Part shown: positions 1 through 8,399 of the stretch, piece by piece
Layout: every line of letters starts with the position of its first letter
Numbering within the stretch: position 1 is the first letter of the stretch
From: Arthrobacter sp. TPD3018
GTDB lineage: Bacteria > Pseudomonadota > Alphaproteobacteria > Sphingomonadales > Sphingomonadaceae
Assembly: GCA_003075315.1 (NCBI GenBank)
Contig: QDFQ01000004.1
Coordinates: forward strand, 124,001 to 188,000
Length of the DNA: 64,000 nucleotides
Direction: 5' to 3'
Position numbers and translations under genes: made by a program
The notes under the pieces: generated by a model
The model's database searches: none
The model's input: the letters and a program-made list of their open reading frames with translations, nothing else
What the model was told of the DNA's origin: nothing

Positions 1-465
1 GGTGCGCTACGGCTACTTCCAGATCTGCATCCTGTTGGACCGGGAAGGCCGGCTGGTGAACCAAATGCGCCTATCGAATCTACCGGGAAGATGGGCTGAG
101 CCTTCGGCCCAAACGTTCTGGTCGAGGGCATCGGCGATGCGGACCGAGAACGCCGGCAGGTGGCGTCGGCGCCCAAAGAGATGTGGTCGATGGACTTCGT
201 TTAGGCCGCGTTGTTCTGTGGCCGAAGGTTGAGCGCGCCGACGGTGATCGACGCTTTTGCCTGCGAAGCGCTGGCGATCGACGTCGATCAGGGAATCAAG
301 GGTGAGCAGGTGGTGGCTGCGAGGGCGCGGATCGCGTCAGCGCGTGGTGCACTTAAGGCATCAAGGTCGATGATCGTTCGATTTCATCTTGATTGCGCTC
401 TGACGGCGGGCAGATGAATAACGGCGTCACGCTCGACTTCGCGGCGGCCTGCGCGACGACGCCTC
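1..465 (+). pseudogene. Decayed IS3-family transposase (orfB) fragment
   Basis: Typical IS3-family orfB segments can be read, but in more than one frame: RYGYFQICILLDREGRLVNQ from base 5, then a frame change to AYRIYREDGLSLRPK near 67-110, then KEMWSMDFV near 175-200 followed by a stop, then TVIDAFACEALAIDVDQGIK near 240-300, and NGVTLDF near 420-440. MDFV and the following TVID segment match the first catalytic Asp region of the DDE integrase core. Several shifts and stops make it non-functional. The 5' part lies outside the window and no terminal inverted repeat is visible. Bases 466-633 after it show no gene. Confidence 0.8.
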
Positions 466-633
466 AGCAGCCGGTGGTGCGCTAAGCGATCGCGGGCGCA
501 CGGATGCCGATCGACCTGCCGCCCTAGGCGGCAGTGTATCGCGCATTGTACCTCCGTCATGGAGTGCGGTCACAGGCCAGCGATCGTCAACGCGTCTCCC
601 GTTGCCCATAGCGGATGCGGCGTGAAGACTCGA

Positions 634-1413
634 TCAGGACACGAGGAAGCCGCCGTCGACGGCCAGATGCTGACCGGTGATATAGGCGGAGGCGGGGCTC
701 GCGAGAAACAGGATGGCGCGCGCCTGCTCGATCGGTTGCGATAGGCCCCGCAACGGCATGCGTCCGGGCTGGACCATCGGGCCCCTCGGCGGCAAATCCG
801 CGGTCACGCGCGCCGCGCCACCGCTCGCCGTGCCGCCCGGCTGGACGGAATTGACCCGGATGCCGTGTGGCGCGAATTCGATCGCGGCGGCGCGCGTCAT
901 CGCATCGACGCCGGCCTTGGCGGCATCATAGTGCATGTTGTTGAAGATGGTCGGACGCACCGCGCTGACCGACGAGACGTTGACGATCGTTCCGCCATCG
1001 GCTTGCTCCCGCATCATCTGGATCGCGTGCCGCATCATCAGAAAGGTGCCGCGGGTCGTGACGCCTTGCATGACATCCCATTCCGATGCCGGCATCGTCA
1101 TGGTGTCGGCCTTGCGGCGATAGGCGGCAACGTTTGCCAGCACATCCAGACGACCGGCGAACGATGTGGCCGCCTGTCGATATAGCGCGGCGACCTGCGC
1201 TTCGTCGGCGATATCGCACACCGCCCATTCCGAGCCGGTGGCCAGAGCCGCCTCGCGAACCGCGGTCGCATCGATATCGGCGAACAGGACGCGGGCACCC
1301 ACCTCGGCGAACAGCGTTGCGGTGGCACGCCCGATCCCCGATCCCGCGCCGGTCACGATCGCCGTCTTGCCGTCCAGCCGGAAAATCGCCTCCGGTGCAA
1401 TCTGCGCCGCCAT
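634..1413 (-). CDS. SDR-family NAD(P)-dependent oxidoreductase
   Basis: A 259-residue classical short-chain dehydrogenase. The N-terminal cofactor motif TGAGSGIG is at about residues 20-27, with an acidic residue after beta-2 (FADID) that favours NAD(H). The catalytic Ser is in VNVSSVSAV and the YxxxK pair in YDAAK. It ends in the usual ITGQHLAVDGG segment. It starts one base after the P450 gene stop and is surely co-transcribed with it, so it probably oxidises the alcohol made by the P450 or a later pathway hydroxyl. The substrate cannot be read from sequence; a terpenoid or alicyclic alcohol is an inference from the CYP101-like neighbour. Confidence 0.9.
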   Translation of the reverse strand: MAAQIAPEAIFRLDGKTAIVTGAGSGIGRATATLFAEVGARVLFADIDATAVREAALATGSEWAVCDIADEAQVAALYRQAATSFAGRLDVLANVAAYRRKADTMTMPASEWDVMQGVTTRGTFLMMRHAIQMMREQADGGTIVNVSSVSAVRPTIFNNMHYDAAKAGVDAMTRAAAIEFAPHGIRVNSVQPGGTASGGAARVTADLPPRGPMVQPGRMPLRGLSQPIEQARAILFLASPASAYITGQHLAVDGGFLVS

Positions 1414-1414
1414 G

Positions 1415-2659
1415 TCAAACGTCCCACCGCAGATGGAGCGAATTCATGCCGTTGACCGATCCGGCATGGCTGACCGCCGGGCGATCGGGATCGAGCCGGA
1501 AATGCGGGATGGCTTTGAGCCATTCCTGAAGGAAGACATAGATTTCGACGCGGGCGAGGGGCGCACCGACGCATTTGTGCGGCCCGTTGCCGAAGGTGTT
1601 GTGCGTGGGATTGCGATCGAAGTCGATCTCGAACGGGCGGTCGTACAAGCGGTCGTCCAGCCCGGAAAGGCCGATCGGCACCAGGACCATGTCGTCCTTG
1701 CGGAACCGTGCGTCCTTATAGTCGAGGTCGCTGAGGATCAGCCTTCCCGTGCTGGACAGGCCGAAGCGGCGCAGGAACTCCTCCGTTGCCTGCGGGATGA
1801 TCTCAGGTTCGTCGATCAGTCGGCGGCGATGGGCTTCGTTGGTGGCCAGATGGCGGACGATGAACGCCAGCATGTTGGCGACGGTGTCCAGCCCGCCGAA
1901 GAAGATCAGGAGCGCCATGCCGATCGTCTCGTCTTCGCTGCGGAACCGCGGATTATCGCGCCAGCCGACGATCCGGCTGAGCAGATCGTTCCCTGGCTCG
2001 ACCGCACGCTGGTCGAGCACGTTGGTGAGATACGCCTTGACGTTGGCGAGCGCGGTCAGCTTCTTTTCGGAATCGGTGGAGGTCATCCAGGTGAGCCCCC
2101 ATTCGACGAACTTCTCGCGCTCGGCGACGGGCAGATCGACGATGCCGAGGAACATCGTGACCGGCATCACGCGTCCGAAATCGTTGACGAACTCGCATGC
2201 GCCGCGCGGCTTCAGCCTCTCGATGATCTCTCGCGTGAGTACCTCGGCCTTGTCCCGCATTTCGCGCACGCGGCTGGGGGTGAAGGACGGGTTGATCAGC
2301 GCACGATAGCGGGCGTGGTTGGGCGGATCGACGGTGAGCGGCGGCATGATGACCGGGGTCGCGCCGCGAGGGATCGTAAACGTTTCGTGGCTGAAGACCT
2401 GATAGGTTTCCTGGATGAACTTGATGTCTTCGGCACGCGTCACGATCCAATGACCGCCGTTCCGCGGTGTCCACACGATGTCCGGGCCGCTTTGTAGTCG
2501 GCTTAGTGCGGTGTATACGTCCTCACCGTTCCCCATCCCGGCCGGATGCAGATAATCGTAGTCGACGACCAACTCGTTCGGGACGTGCGCCGGTTTTGGC
2601 GCGCTTGCGTATAGCGCACGATGCTGAGCATAGATGTCGGTCGCTTTCTGGTCGGCCAT
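1415..2659 (-). CDS. Cytochrome P450, CYP101 (camphor hydroxylase)-like
   Basis: A 414-residue soluble bacterial P450. The heme-binding loop FGNGPHKCVG puts the thiolate Cys near residue 363. The I-helix motif GGLDTV, with the acid-alcohol pair, matches the form seen in P450cam. The ExxR segment is EEFLRR. Other stretches resemble CYP101 proteins: PDIVWTPRNGGHWI, VDPPNHARYRAL and SGLDDR. The ATG at 2659 is chosen because GAGAGG lies about 8 bases upstream; a longer frame runs back to 2782 but adds a low-complexity N-terminus. No ferredoxin or ferredoxin reductase gene is in the window, so redox partners must come from elsewhere. It likely hydroxylates a small hydrophobic ring compound such as a monoterpene; the exact substrate is unknown. 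Confidence 0.9.
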   Translation of the reverse strand: MADQKATDIYAQHRALYASAPKPAHVPNELVVDYDYLHPAGMGNGEDVYTALSRLQSGPDIVWTPRNGGHWIVTRAEDIKFIQETYQVFSHETFTIPRGATPVIMPPLTVDPPNHARYRALINPSFTPSRVREMRDKAEVLTREIIERLKPRGACEFVNDFGRVMPVTMFLGIVDLPVAEREKFVEWGLTWMTSTDSEKKLTALANVKAYLTNVLDQRAVEPGNDLLSRIVGWRDNPRFRSEDETIGMALLIFFGGLDTVANMLAFIVRHLATNEAHRRRLIDEPEIIPQATEEFLRRFGLSSTGRLILSDLDYKDARFRKDDMVLVPIGLSGLDDRLYDRPFEIDFDRNPTHNTFGNGPHKCVGAPLARVEIYVFLQEWLKAIPHFRLDPDRPAVSHAGSVNGMNSLHLRWDV

Positions 2660-2857
2660 GGTGGGGCGCCTCTCAACTACGGGTGATGTCATCGTAAGCG
2701 TGCAGAATGGGTCCGCTGGTCGGGATGCACTTGCTAGAGGCGTCGCGACGTCGCGCGTCGTAGCGCTCGCTGCGCACCGCAATCCTTGGGTCCAGGTCGC
2801 GAGCGACGCTGTCCTGCTGGGTTGACCCGTCGAACAGGGTGTCGGTTACCGATCTGC

Positions 2858-3550
2858 TCATGCGACCAAAAATCCGCCGTCGACCGCGATCGACTGGCCG
2901 GTGATGTACCGTCCGCCTTCCGATGCCAGCAACAGCGCAAGCGGAGCGACGTCCTCCGGCGTGCCATAGCCGAGCGGCAGGCGCCGGGGATCCATGCCCG
3001 GGCCGGTCGGCGGCATCGGGCAATCCGGTGGAAAGGGATCGGAGCGGATCGCGCCGACCAGGATCGCGTTCGACGTGATGCTGCTGGCGGCGAAATCCAG
3101 GGCGAACTGGCGCACGAGCGCGTTCGTGCCGGCCCGCGACGAGCCATAGGCGTAGTTGCCGTTCAAAACCGGATGAACCGAGCCGATGGTGGATATGGTA
3201 ATCAGCCGCCCGCCGCGGCCATGCCCGCACATGACGCGCGCGGCTTCGCGCATCATCAGGAACGCGCCTCGCACGTTGGTCGCGTGCACGCGATCCCACT
3301 CGTCCAATTCGAGCCGATCGATCGGCCAGGCCCCTGTACGGATTGACCCGTTCACCAAGATGTCGAGCTCACGGAGCGGAGAGAACACCGTTTCGACCGC
3401 CTCTTCGTCGAGAGCGGGTTCGGCCGCATGAACGACCTGCGCACCCGCGTTGCGGAACAGCGTGACGATCGCGTGCGGGATCAGGCCATTGCCGGTGACC
3501 AGTGCAAGCTTCCCCTCAAGAGAAAACAGCTCGGGACCGTGGGAAGACAA
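2858..3550 (-). CDS. Degenerate SDR-fold protein
   Basis: A 230-residue protein with an SDR-type C-terminus (GRYITGQSIAVDGGFLVA) and core (NVRGAFLMMREAARVM) but unusual elsewhere. The TGxxxGxG cofactor motif is replaced by TGNGLIPH, the NNAG motif by NGSI, and the catalytic Lys of YxxxK by Arg (YGSSR). The segment between beta-2 and beta-4 is shortened by roughly 20-25 residues against classical members. No ATG gives a sensible length; a TTG at 3550 is preceded by AGGAG at the right distance, so I take that start. It is divergent from the TetR gene across a perfect palindrome. It may be a non-catalytic partner, or an enzyme with altered cofactor binding. Confidence 0.75.
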   Translation of the reverse strand: MSSHGPELFSLEGKLALVTGNGLIPHAIVTLFRNAGAQVVHAAEPALDEEAVETVFSPLRELDILVNGSIRTGAWPIDRLELDEWDRVHATNVRGAFLMMREAARVMCGHGRGGRLITISTIGSVHPVLNGNYAYGSSRAGTNALVRQFALDFAASSITSNAILVGAIRSDPFPPDCPMPPTGPGMDPRRLPLGYGTPEDVAPLALLLASEGGRYITGQSIAVDGGFLVA

Positions 3551-3616
3551 GCACCTCTCCTGTTGACGTCGCGCTCGACGAAGCCCGGATCGAGCGTCCG
3601 GCTCACCTGCTCGCTC

Positions 3617-3632
3617 TAAGACACGTGTCTTA
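3617..3632. promoter_or_regulatory. Perfect 16-bp palindrome, probable TetR operator
   Basis: TAAGACACGTGTCTTA is a perfect inverted repeat in the 152-base divergent region between the SDR gene (start 3550) and the TetR gene (start 3703). A TTGACA hexamer follows at 3645-3650 on the + strand, without a convincing -10. TetR-family repressors commonly bind a palindrome between their own gene and the divergent target, so autoregulation plus control of the SDR/P450 block is the simplest reading. Confidence 0.65.
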
Positions 3633-3702
3633 AGTGGGCTATTCTTGACACGCAAGCGGCTTCGGTCGAGCGCGGGTGACCGTAGCCGGGGGGACCAGCT
3701 TG

Positions 3703-4362
3703 ATGACCGAAACTGACGCACGGTTAGACGCCAGAGGGCGGGGCGATACGTCCGTTGCGCTGATCGAAGCGGCGGAGCGTCTGTTTGGCCAGCAAGGCAT
3801 CGAGAATGTGTCATTGCGGCAAGTGCGCATCGAGGCCGGTGCTGCAAACAACTCGGCGATCGCCTACCATTTCAAGGATCGGGAAGATCTCGTGCGCGCG
3901 ATCTGGGCGTATCGATTGCCGGTGCTGGATGTCGCCCGGCGCGCCATGATTGACGATTTGGTCAGCCGTAACGAAGCTCGCGTGGCTGCCGCGGTCCTGC
4001 GTACAATCGTCATCCCGAACTACGACTTGCGGGACTCGACCGGTGTTCACCGCTATGCGGCGTTCGTTCGCAACGCCATGCGATGGCGCCAGGGGGCTCT
4101 GATCCGCAACGCGCGCCTTACGGAAACTCCGGCCAGCGTGGAGGCATTGTCGCTATACCTCGCGCTCAGGCCAGATCTTCCGTCGGCCTTGATGTTGTAC
4201 CGCCTGCGTCACGCATCCGGTCTTTTCTACGATATGGTCGTCGAACGGGACGCCGCGATCGCCGCGGGCGACGACGTGATCGGGGAAGATGATTTTCTGG
4301 CCGAAGCGATCGGCATGATGGAGGGGGCCTGTTTGGGCAGAAGGGACTTCATCGCCGCGTAG
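3703..4362 (+). CDS. TetR/AcrR-family transcriptional regulator
   Basis: A 219-residue protein. The N-terminal helix-turn-helix reads ALIEAAERLFGQQGIENVSLRQV, then AANNSAIAYHFKDREDLVRAIW, the standard TetR DNA-binding module (residues about 18-65). The rest is an alpha-helical ligand-binding domain with no assigned ligand. The ATG at 3703 is preferred over an in-frame GTG at 3676 because a G-rich stretch lies about 10 bases before it. It is divergent from the SDR and P450 genes and probably represses them until a pathway substrate is present. Confidence 0.9.
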   Translation: MTETDARLDARGRGDTSVALIEAAERLFGQQGIENVSLRQVRIEAGAANNSAIAYHFKDREDLVRAIWAYRLPVLDVARRAMIDDLVSRNEARVAAAVLRTIVIPNYDLRDSTGVHRYAAFVRNAMRWRQGALIRNARLTETPASVEALSLYLALRPDLPSALMLYRLRHASGLFYDMVVERDAAIAAGDDVIGEDDFLAEAIGMMEGACLGRRDFIAA

Positions 4363-4560
4363 GATGTTCCTTGCGCAGCCCTTTGCTCATCTAGTGTCGA
4401 TGCGTCCCAGGCCTCACCGGTCCGGTAGCACCCCGAGACTTGGGCGTGGGTATCACAAGCATGATATGGGGCTGGCGGAAACACGATGCATGCGGTTGGC
4501 GCGCGGGCCAGTCGCCTGGAGCGCAGATACCGGCTGGGCGAGTTGCCGAATGCATCTGTC

Positions 4561-4938
4561 TTATGCTTTGGTGGCCCCGTCTGGTTCGATGCCCGACACG
4601 ACCCATGCGAGGGCTTCGTCGTATGACGTGGCGAAGCGGGTGAAGGGCTGGTTGAAGATGCGGCGGACTTGCAGGCGGACCAGCGTGGCGCCGGTGACGA
4701 TGGCGAGGGCGCGTGCATTCCTCATCTTGGTCAGATGGTCGCCCATCGCGGCGATCGTGTCCTGCGCCTGCACCGGACAGCGTGAGACGTCGATGATCAG
4801 CGCGTAGCTGGGCAGCCGGGCGGCGGTGATCTGGGCGATCAGGTCGGCGACCAGCTGGTCGGCGTCCGCGCGGGAGAGCATGCCGTGCATGTCCAGCCTG
4901 ATGAGAGCGTGGGTGCGGTCGACGACGATCTTGTACAT
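4561..4938 (-). CDS. Small hypothetical protein, STAS/SpoIIAA-like pattern
   Basis: A 125-residue soluble protein beginning MYKIVVDRTHALIRLDMHG. The alternating strand/helix layout, with a central ALIIDVSRCPVQAQD segment, resembles single-domain STAS or SpoIIAA-like proteins, but no diagnostic residue settles this. The ATG at 4938 has GGAGGA about 7 bases upstream; a longer reading from 4962 lacks a site. It stands alone, divergent from the response regulator. Bases 4363-4560 beyond its 3' end show no gene. Function unknown. Confidence 0.7.
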   Translation of the reverse strand: MYKIVVDRTHALIRLDMHGMLSRADADQLVADLIAQITAARLPSYALIIDVSRCPVQAQDTIAAMGDHLTKMRNARALAIVTGATLVRLQVRRIFNQPFTRFATSYDEALAWVVSGIEPDGATKA

Positions 4939-5054
4939 GCGCGGTCCTCCAGCGCGTGCCATAATAACGGCAAGTCGTTGATAAAGTGACTATCGGCTGG
5001 CCCGCGAGTGGAGAGCGACCGACCGCGCGCCGGGCGCCTTGGGCATGCCACACA

Positions 5055-5064
5055 CCTGTCACAT
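5055..5064 (+). promoter_or_regulatory. CCTGTCACAT element before the response regulator
   Basis: CCTGTCACAT lies 41 bases before the response regulator start at 5105. The same ten bases occur, inverted, at 7508-7517 in the divergent PepSY/phosphatase promoter region. A shared element in both places suggests binding by the encoded OmpR-type regulator, including autoregulation. This is an inference from two occurrences. Confidence 0.35.
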
Positions 5065-5104
5065 CCGCGTGGCATCGTTGCATCAGGAAGACCGTAGACA
5101 TCCC

Positions 5105-5785
5105 ATGCGCCTGCTGATCGTCGAGGACGATCCCGTCATCGCCGATCAGATCGCCCGCAGCCTGCGCGCCGTGGGGCATCAGTTGCGCGTGGCGGCGACG
5201 GGGGCGGCGGCGCTGCTGGCGTTGCGGCAGGAGGATTGCGACGCGATTGTGCTGGACCGGATGTTGCCTGATCTCAACGGCCTGTCGGTGATCGACCAGA
5301 TCCGCCGTGACGGCCTCGCGACGCCGATCCTGATGCTGAGCGCGCTGGGATCGGTGAAGGACCGGATCGAGGGGTTGGCGAGCGGCGCGGACGATTATTT
5401 AGCCAAGCCGTTCGACATGGACGAGTTGGCGGCGCGCATCGCGGCGATCGCACGGCGCGGCACCCCGGCGGGCGAAAGCGCGCGGCTGGAGGTGGGGCGG
5501 TTGCGGCTCGATCCCAGCGGCCATCAGGCGTGGTTCCGGGGGCAGGCGGTGACGCTCAACCGGCGGCAATATTCGCTGCTCGCGCATCTGATGCGCCATG
5601 CCGACCGGCTGGTGACGCGATCGATGCTGCTGGAGGCGGTGTGGGGCTATGCCTTCGCGCCCACCGCCAATATCGTCGAAAGCAATCTTAGCCGTTTGCG
5701 TACAGCCCTGATCGGCATCGACTGCGACCCGATCGAGACGCAGCGGGGCGCGGGCTACATCCTGCGCTCCGAACGATGCGCCTGA
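5105..5785 (+). CDS. OmpR-family response regulator
   Basis: A 226-residue two-domain regulator. The receiver has the acidic pair in VEDD (residues 7-9), the phospho-acceptor Asp near residue 52 in VLDRMLP, the conserved Ser in LMLSA and the Lys in AKPF. The C-terminal winged helix ends in the usual ETQRGAGYIL. The ATG at 5105 is chosen because the receiver begins there (MRLLIVEDD); the frame is open to 5039. It overlaps the next gene by 10 bases, so the kinase is translationally coupled. Nearby targets are probably the phosphatase and receptor genes downstream. Confidence 0.93.
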   Translation: MRLLIVEDDPVIADQIARSLRAVGHQLRVAATGAAALLALRQEDCDAIVLDRMLPDLNGLSVIDQIRRDGLATPILMLSALGSVKDRIEGLASGADDYLAKPFDMDELAARIAAIARRGTPAGESARLEVGRLRLDPSGHQAWFRGQAVTLNRRQYSLLAHLMRHADRLVTRSMLLEAVWGYAFAPTANIVESNLSRLRTALIGIDCDPIETQRGAGYILRSERCA

Positions 5786-7167
5786 TCATGCGGCTTGCCG
5801 GCTGGGGAGGGCGGGGGCGTCCGCATGGCCTGGGGCGGCTGCCGGTCCAGGTCGGGTTGACCTTTACCGTGATGATGGCGCTGGTCGGGGTAATCGGCTT
5901 CAGCGTCGCCGATGCGTGGATCGCTCGGCGGGTCGACAATTCGCTGCGCGCGCATGCCGCCAAATATCTGGGGCTGGGTCATGGCCAGCCAGTGACCGAC
6001 GCCATCGTCGCTGCGAAGATCGTCGACTGGCAGCGTCGCAAGGTGCTGAGCCAGCGCACCTACGTCCTGTTCGGCTCAGATGGCAGGCGGATCGCCGGGA
6101 GGCTCGACATCGCGCCGCCGCGGCTCGGCTATTCCAACGTCCGCTTCCATGCGGGCGGACGCGGCACGCAAAAGGGCAGGGCACTGGCGACGCGCCTGCC
6201 GAGCGGCAGTCTGCTCGTCATCGTCCAGCATAGCGAGGCGGGCGAATCGCTGCACGAACTGCTGCCATGGGTGGTGCTGGCCTTGTCCCTCGCCGCCGCG
6301 GTGACGGGCGTCGCTGTGACGTTGGTTTTCGCGCGGCTGATCGCGGTGCGGCTCGCCGCGACGCAGGAGACGGCGGATGCGATCGCGGGCGGCGACCTCA
6401 GCCGCCGGGTGCCGACGCAAGGGCTGGACGGCGTGTTCGCGGGGCAGGCCGACAGCCTCAACCGGATGCTCGACCGGATGGACGATCTGGTCCGCAGCCA
6501 GCGGTTGTTCGCGAGCAACCTGGCGCATGACCTGCGCACACCGCTCACCCGGCTGCGCGCTATATTGCGCAATGGGACGGAGGATCCCGCCGTTCTGGAG
6601 CGGGCGGAGCGCGAATGCGCCGCGATCATCCGCATTTTCGACGCACTGCTGCGGCTGGCGGAGATCGAGGGCGGGCGGCATCCGGCGGCGCTCACCCCGC
6701 TCGATCTGGGCGCGTTGATCGAGGATGTCGCCGAGACGATGGAGCCGGTGCTGGCCGACCACGATGGCACGCTGACGCTGGAGGCGGGGGCGCGGCCGAC
6801 GGTGGCGGGGGACGCCGATCTGCTGGGGCAGATGCTGGTCAATGTGCTCGACAATGTCGTGACGCATACGCCGCGCGGCACCCATGCGCGCCTGTCGCTT
6901 GAGTCGGACAGCGGCTTTGCGCGCATCACGGTGGCGGACGATGGCCCCGGTCTGGCCGAGGCCGACCGCGCCCGCGTGGTGCAGGCGTTCGAGCGCGCGG
7001 CGCAGGCGGAAACGCGCGGCAGCGGGCTGGGGCTGGCGATCGTGCAGGCGATCGTCCGTTTCCACGGCGGCACGCTGCGGCTGGACGACGCCCGGCCCGG
7101 GCTCGCCGTCCGGATCGCGCTGCCGCTTACGCCGCCTGCCGCTTGCGCCGGTTCCGCCGCCGGTTGA
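5776..7167 (+). CDS. Sensor histidine kinase, EnvZ/QseC type
   Basis: A 463-residue membrane kinase. Two membrane segments at about residues 18-45 and 160-187 flank a periplasmic sensor region of roughly 115 residues. A HAMP linker follows, then the dimerisation/phospho-acceptor helix with His near residue 251 (NLAHDLRTPLTRLR), the N box (NVLDNVVTHTP), G1 (DDGPGL) and G2 (GSGLGLAI). Partner of the preceding regulator. Its last 41 bases overlap the 3' end of the convergent PepSY-like gene. The signal sensed is unknown; the gene neighbours suggest phosphate esters or a metal. Confidence 0.93.
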   Translation: MRLIMRLAGWGGRGRPHGLGRLPVQVGLTFTVMMALVGVIGFSVADAWIARRVDNSLRAHAAKYLGLGHGQPVTDAIVAAKIVDWQRRKVLSQRTYVLFGSDGRRIAGRLDIAPPRLGYSNVRFHAGGRGTQKGRALATRLPSGSLLVIVQHSEAGESLHELLPWVVLALSLAAAVTGVAVTLVFARLIAVRLAATQETADAIAGGDLSRRVPTQGLDGVFAGQADSLNRMLDRMDDLVRSQRLFASNLAHDLRTPLTRLRAILRNGTEDPAVLERAERECAAIIRIFDALLRLAEIEGGRHPAALTPLDLGALIEDVAETMEPVLADHDGTLTLEAGARPTVAGDADLLGQMLVNVLDNVVTHTPRGTHARLSLESDSGFARITVADDGPGLAEADRARVVQAFERAAQAETRGSGLGLAIVQAIVRFHGGTLRLDDARPGLAVRIALPLTPPAACAGSAAG

Positions 7168-7459
7168 GCCACATCGTCAGATACATCCAGACGCCCGAGC
7201 CCGCGAAGAACAGCAGCGCAACACCGCCGCCGATGTTGAGCGCGATGCCGACCGGGCCCAGCGTCTCGCCCGAATGGATATGTTTGAACCAGCGGTTCCA
7301 GCTCTTCATCGCGCTTGGCGCCGCCGGCGCATCGGCGGATGCCGTTTTGGCCGGCGCGCGATCGAGCAGGTCGGTCGCCTGCGTCGCCAGCCCGGTCGCG
7401 GCGAGGAGCAGCAGCAGGAGTGCGAACCAGGGGGCAAGCAGGCGGTGCCAACGGCGCAT
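7127..7459 (-). CDS. PepSY-associated transmembrane helix protein
   Basis: A 110-residue membrane protein: an N-terminal membrane helix (HRLLAPWFALLLLLLAATG), a short periplasmic stretch, then a KHIHSGETLG segment leading into a second helix (IALNIGGGVALLFFAGSGVWMYLTMWL) and a basic tail NRRRNRRKR. The HxGE motif before a helix is typical of PepSY_TM proteins found beside TonB receptors. The ATG at 7459 is the best start by homology pattern, though its upstream site is weak; an in-frame alternative begins at 7504. It overlaps the kinase gene by 41 bases, tail to tail. Confidence 0.75.
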   Translation of the reverse strand: MRRWHRLLAPWFALLLLLLAATGLATQATDLLDRAPAKTASADAPAAPSAMKSWNRWFKHIHSGETLGPVGIALNIGGGVALLFFAGSGVWMYLTMWLNRRRNRRKRQAA

Positions 7460-7507
7460 CGACGCATATCCATCATATGGGCGGGTGGTGTCGCCCTGAC
7501 ACACGCA

Positions 7508-7517
7508 ATGTGACAGG
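7508..7517 (-). promoter_or_regulatory. Second copy of the CCTGTCACAT element
   Basis: Read on the minus strand this is CCTGTCACAT, identical to 5055-5064. It lies 49 bases before the start of the PepSY-like gene and about 155 bases before the acid phosphatase gene. It forms one arm of an imperfect inverted repeat, CCTGACAC-N7-GTGACAGG (7495-7517 region). Confidence 0.35.
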
Positions 7518-7578
7518 CTGGCGATGCTTTCATTCTAAGTTTGCAATGTAGGCACGCTTTGCCCGCCCCGGCGCCCGA

Positions 7579-7596
7579 TTGTCACGGATCGGTCAC
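7579..7596 (+). promoter_or_regulatory. PhoB-box-like direct repeat before the acid phosphatase
   Basis: TTGTCAC-GGAT-CGGTCAC: two 7-base repeats of the TGTCA type with a 4-base spacer, giving the 11-base period of a Pho box (known form CTGTCAT-N4-CTGTCAT). It ends 76 bases before the phosphatase start. Phosphate-starvation control by PhoB, or control by the local OmpR-type regulator, would both fit. Confidence 0.45.
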
Positions 7597-7672
7597 AGAG
7601 CGCACCTAGCGCGCCGCTCGACACGGTCGTGCCCCGGCGGGAGGGGGCCGCCGACCGGTCGGGGGATACCAG

Positions 7673-8371
7673 ATGCACATCCGATACGGGATGCCGGTCG
7701 CGCTCGCGCTCGGCCTGCTCACGACCGCTGCGGTCGCCAAACATGACGGACGGCCCGAGGCGTCGCTGCTCGATCCGGCTGCATTCGCAGCGACCGCGAT
7801 CATCGCGCCGCCGCCCGCGCCCGGCTCGGTCGTCGCGCGGCAGGAACTCGCCTTCCTGCGCGCGCTGCACCAGGCGGCGTCGGCGGAGCGCATCGCGCGC
7901 GCCGATGCCGATGGGCATGACAAGGGGCCGCACGCCTTCAACGCGGTGACGGGGCGCGACCTGACCGCGCTGCCCGCCACCGCCGCGCTGCTCGCCCGCG
8001 TCGATGCCGAGACGGACGCGGTGGTCGATCGCGCCAAGGATCACTTCCGCCGTATCCGACCCTATCGCTCCGACCCGACGCTGCCGCATTGCGGCAAGGG
8101 CAAGGGTGTCGATGACAGCTATCCGAGCGGCCATTCGGCCTTCGCCTGGTCGACCGGCTGGACGCTGGCGCAACTGATGCCGGATCGCGCCGCCGCGATC
8201 CTCGATCGCGCGCGCGACTATGCCGAGGGGCGCGAGATCTGCGCGGTCCACTACCCCTCCGATGTCGAGGCGGGCCACGCGGTCGGCCAGCTGGTCGCGG
8301 ACCGGCTGCTCCATGATCCGCGCCTTTCCGCCCAAGTCGCGGCCGCCCGCGCCGAACTCGCCGGCCGCTGA
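7673..8371 (+). CDS. Class A acid phosphatase, PAP2 superfamily, exported
   Basis: A 232-residue protein with a signal peptide ending near AAVAK. The three-part vanadium-haloperoxidase/PAP2 phosphatase signature is complete: KDHFRRIRP (Lys and Arg of KX6RP, about residues 122-130), SYPSGHSAF (about 149-157) and REICAVHYPSD (RX5HXXXD, about 187-197). The layout matches bacterial class A nonspecific acid phosphatases (PhoN type), which release phosphate from organic esters in the periplasm. A gap of 28 bases separates it from the TonB receptor, so they form an operon. PhoB-like repeats lie upstream. Confidence 0.9.
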   Translation: MHIRYGMPVALALGLLTTAAVAKHDGRPEASLLDPAAFAATAIIAPPPAPGSVVARQELAFLRALHQAASAERIARADADGHDKGPHAFNAVTGRDLTALPATAALLARVDAETDAVVDRAKDHFRRIRPYRSDPTLPHCGKGKGVDDSYPSGHSAFAWSTGWTLAQLMPDRAAAILDRARDYAEGREICAVHYPSDVEAGHAVGQLVADRLLHDPRLSAQVAAARAELAGR

Positions 8372-8399
8372 CCGCAATTCCCTTTCGTCCGAGGACCCG

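Noticed and set aside
1166..2497. Long + strand frame opposite the P450 gene
   Set aside because: It is the antisense shadow of the P450/SDR genes in high-GC DNA; it carries no domain.
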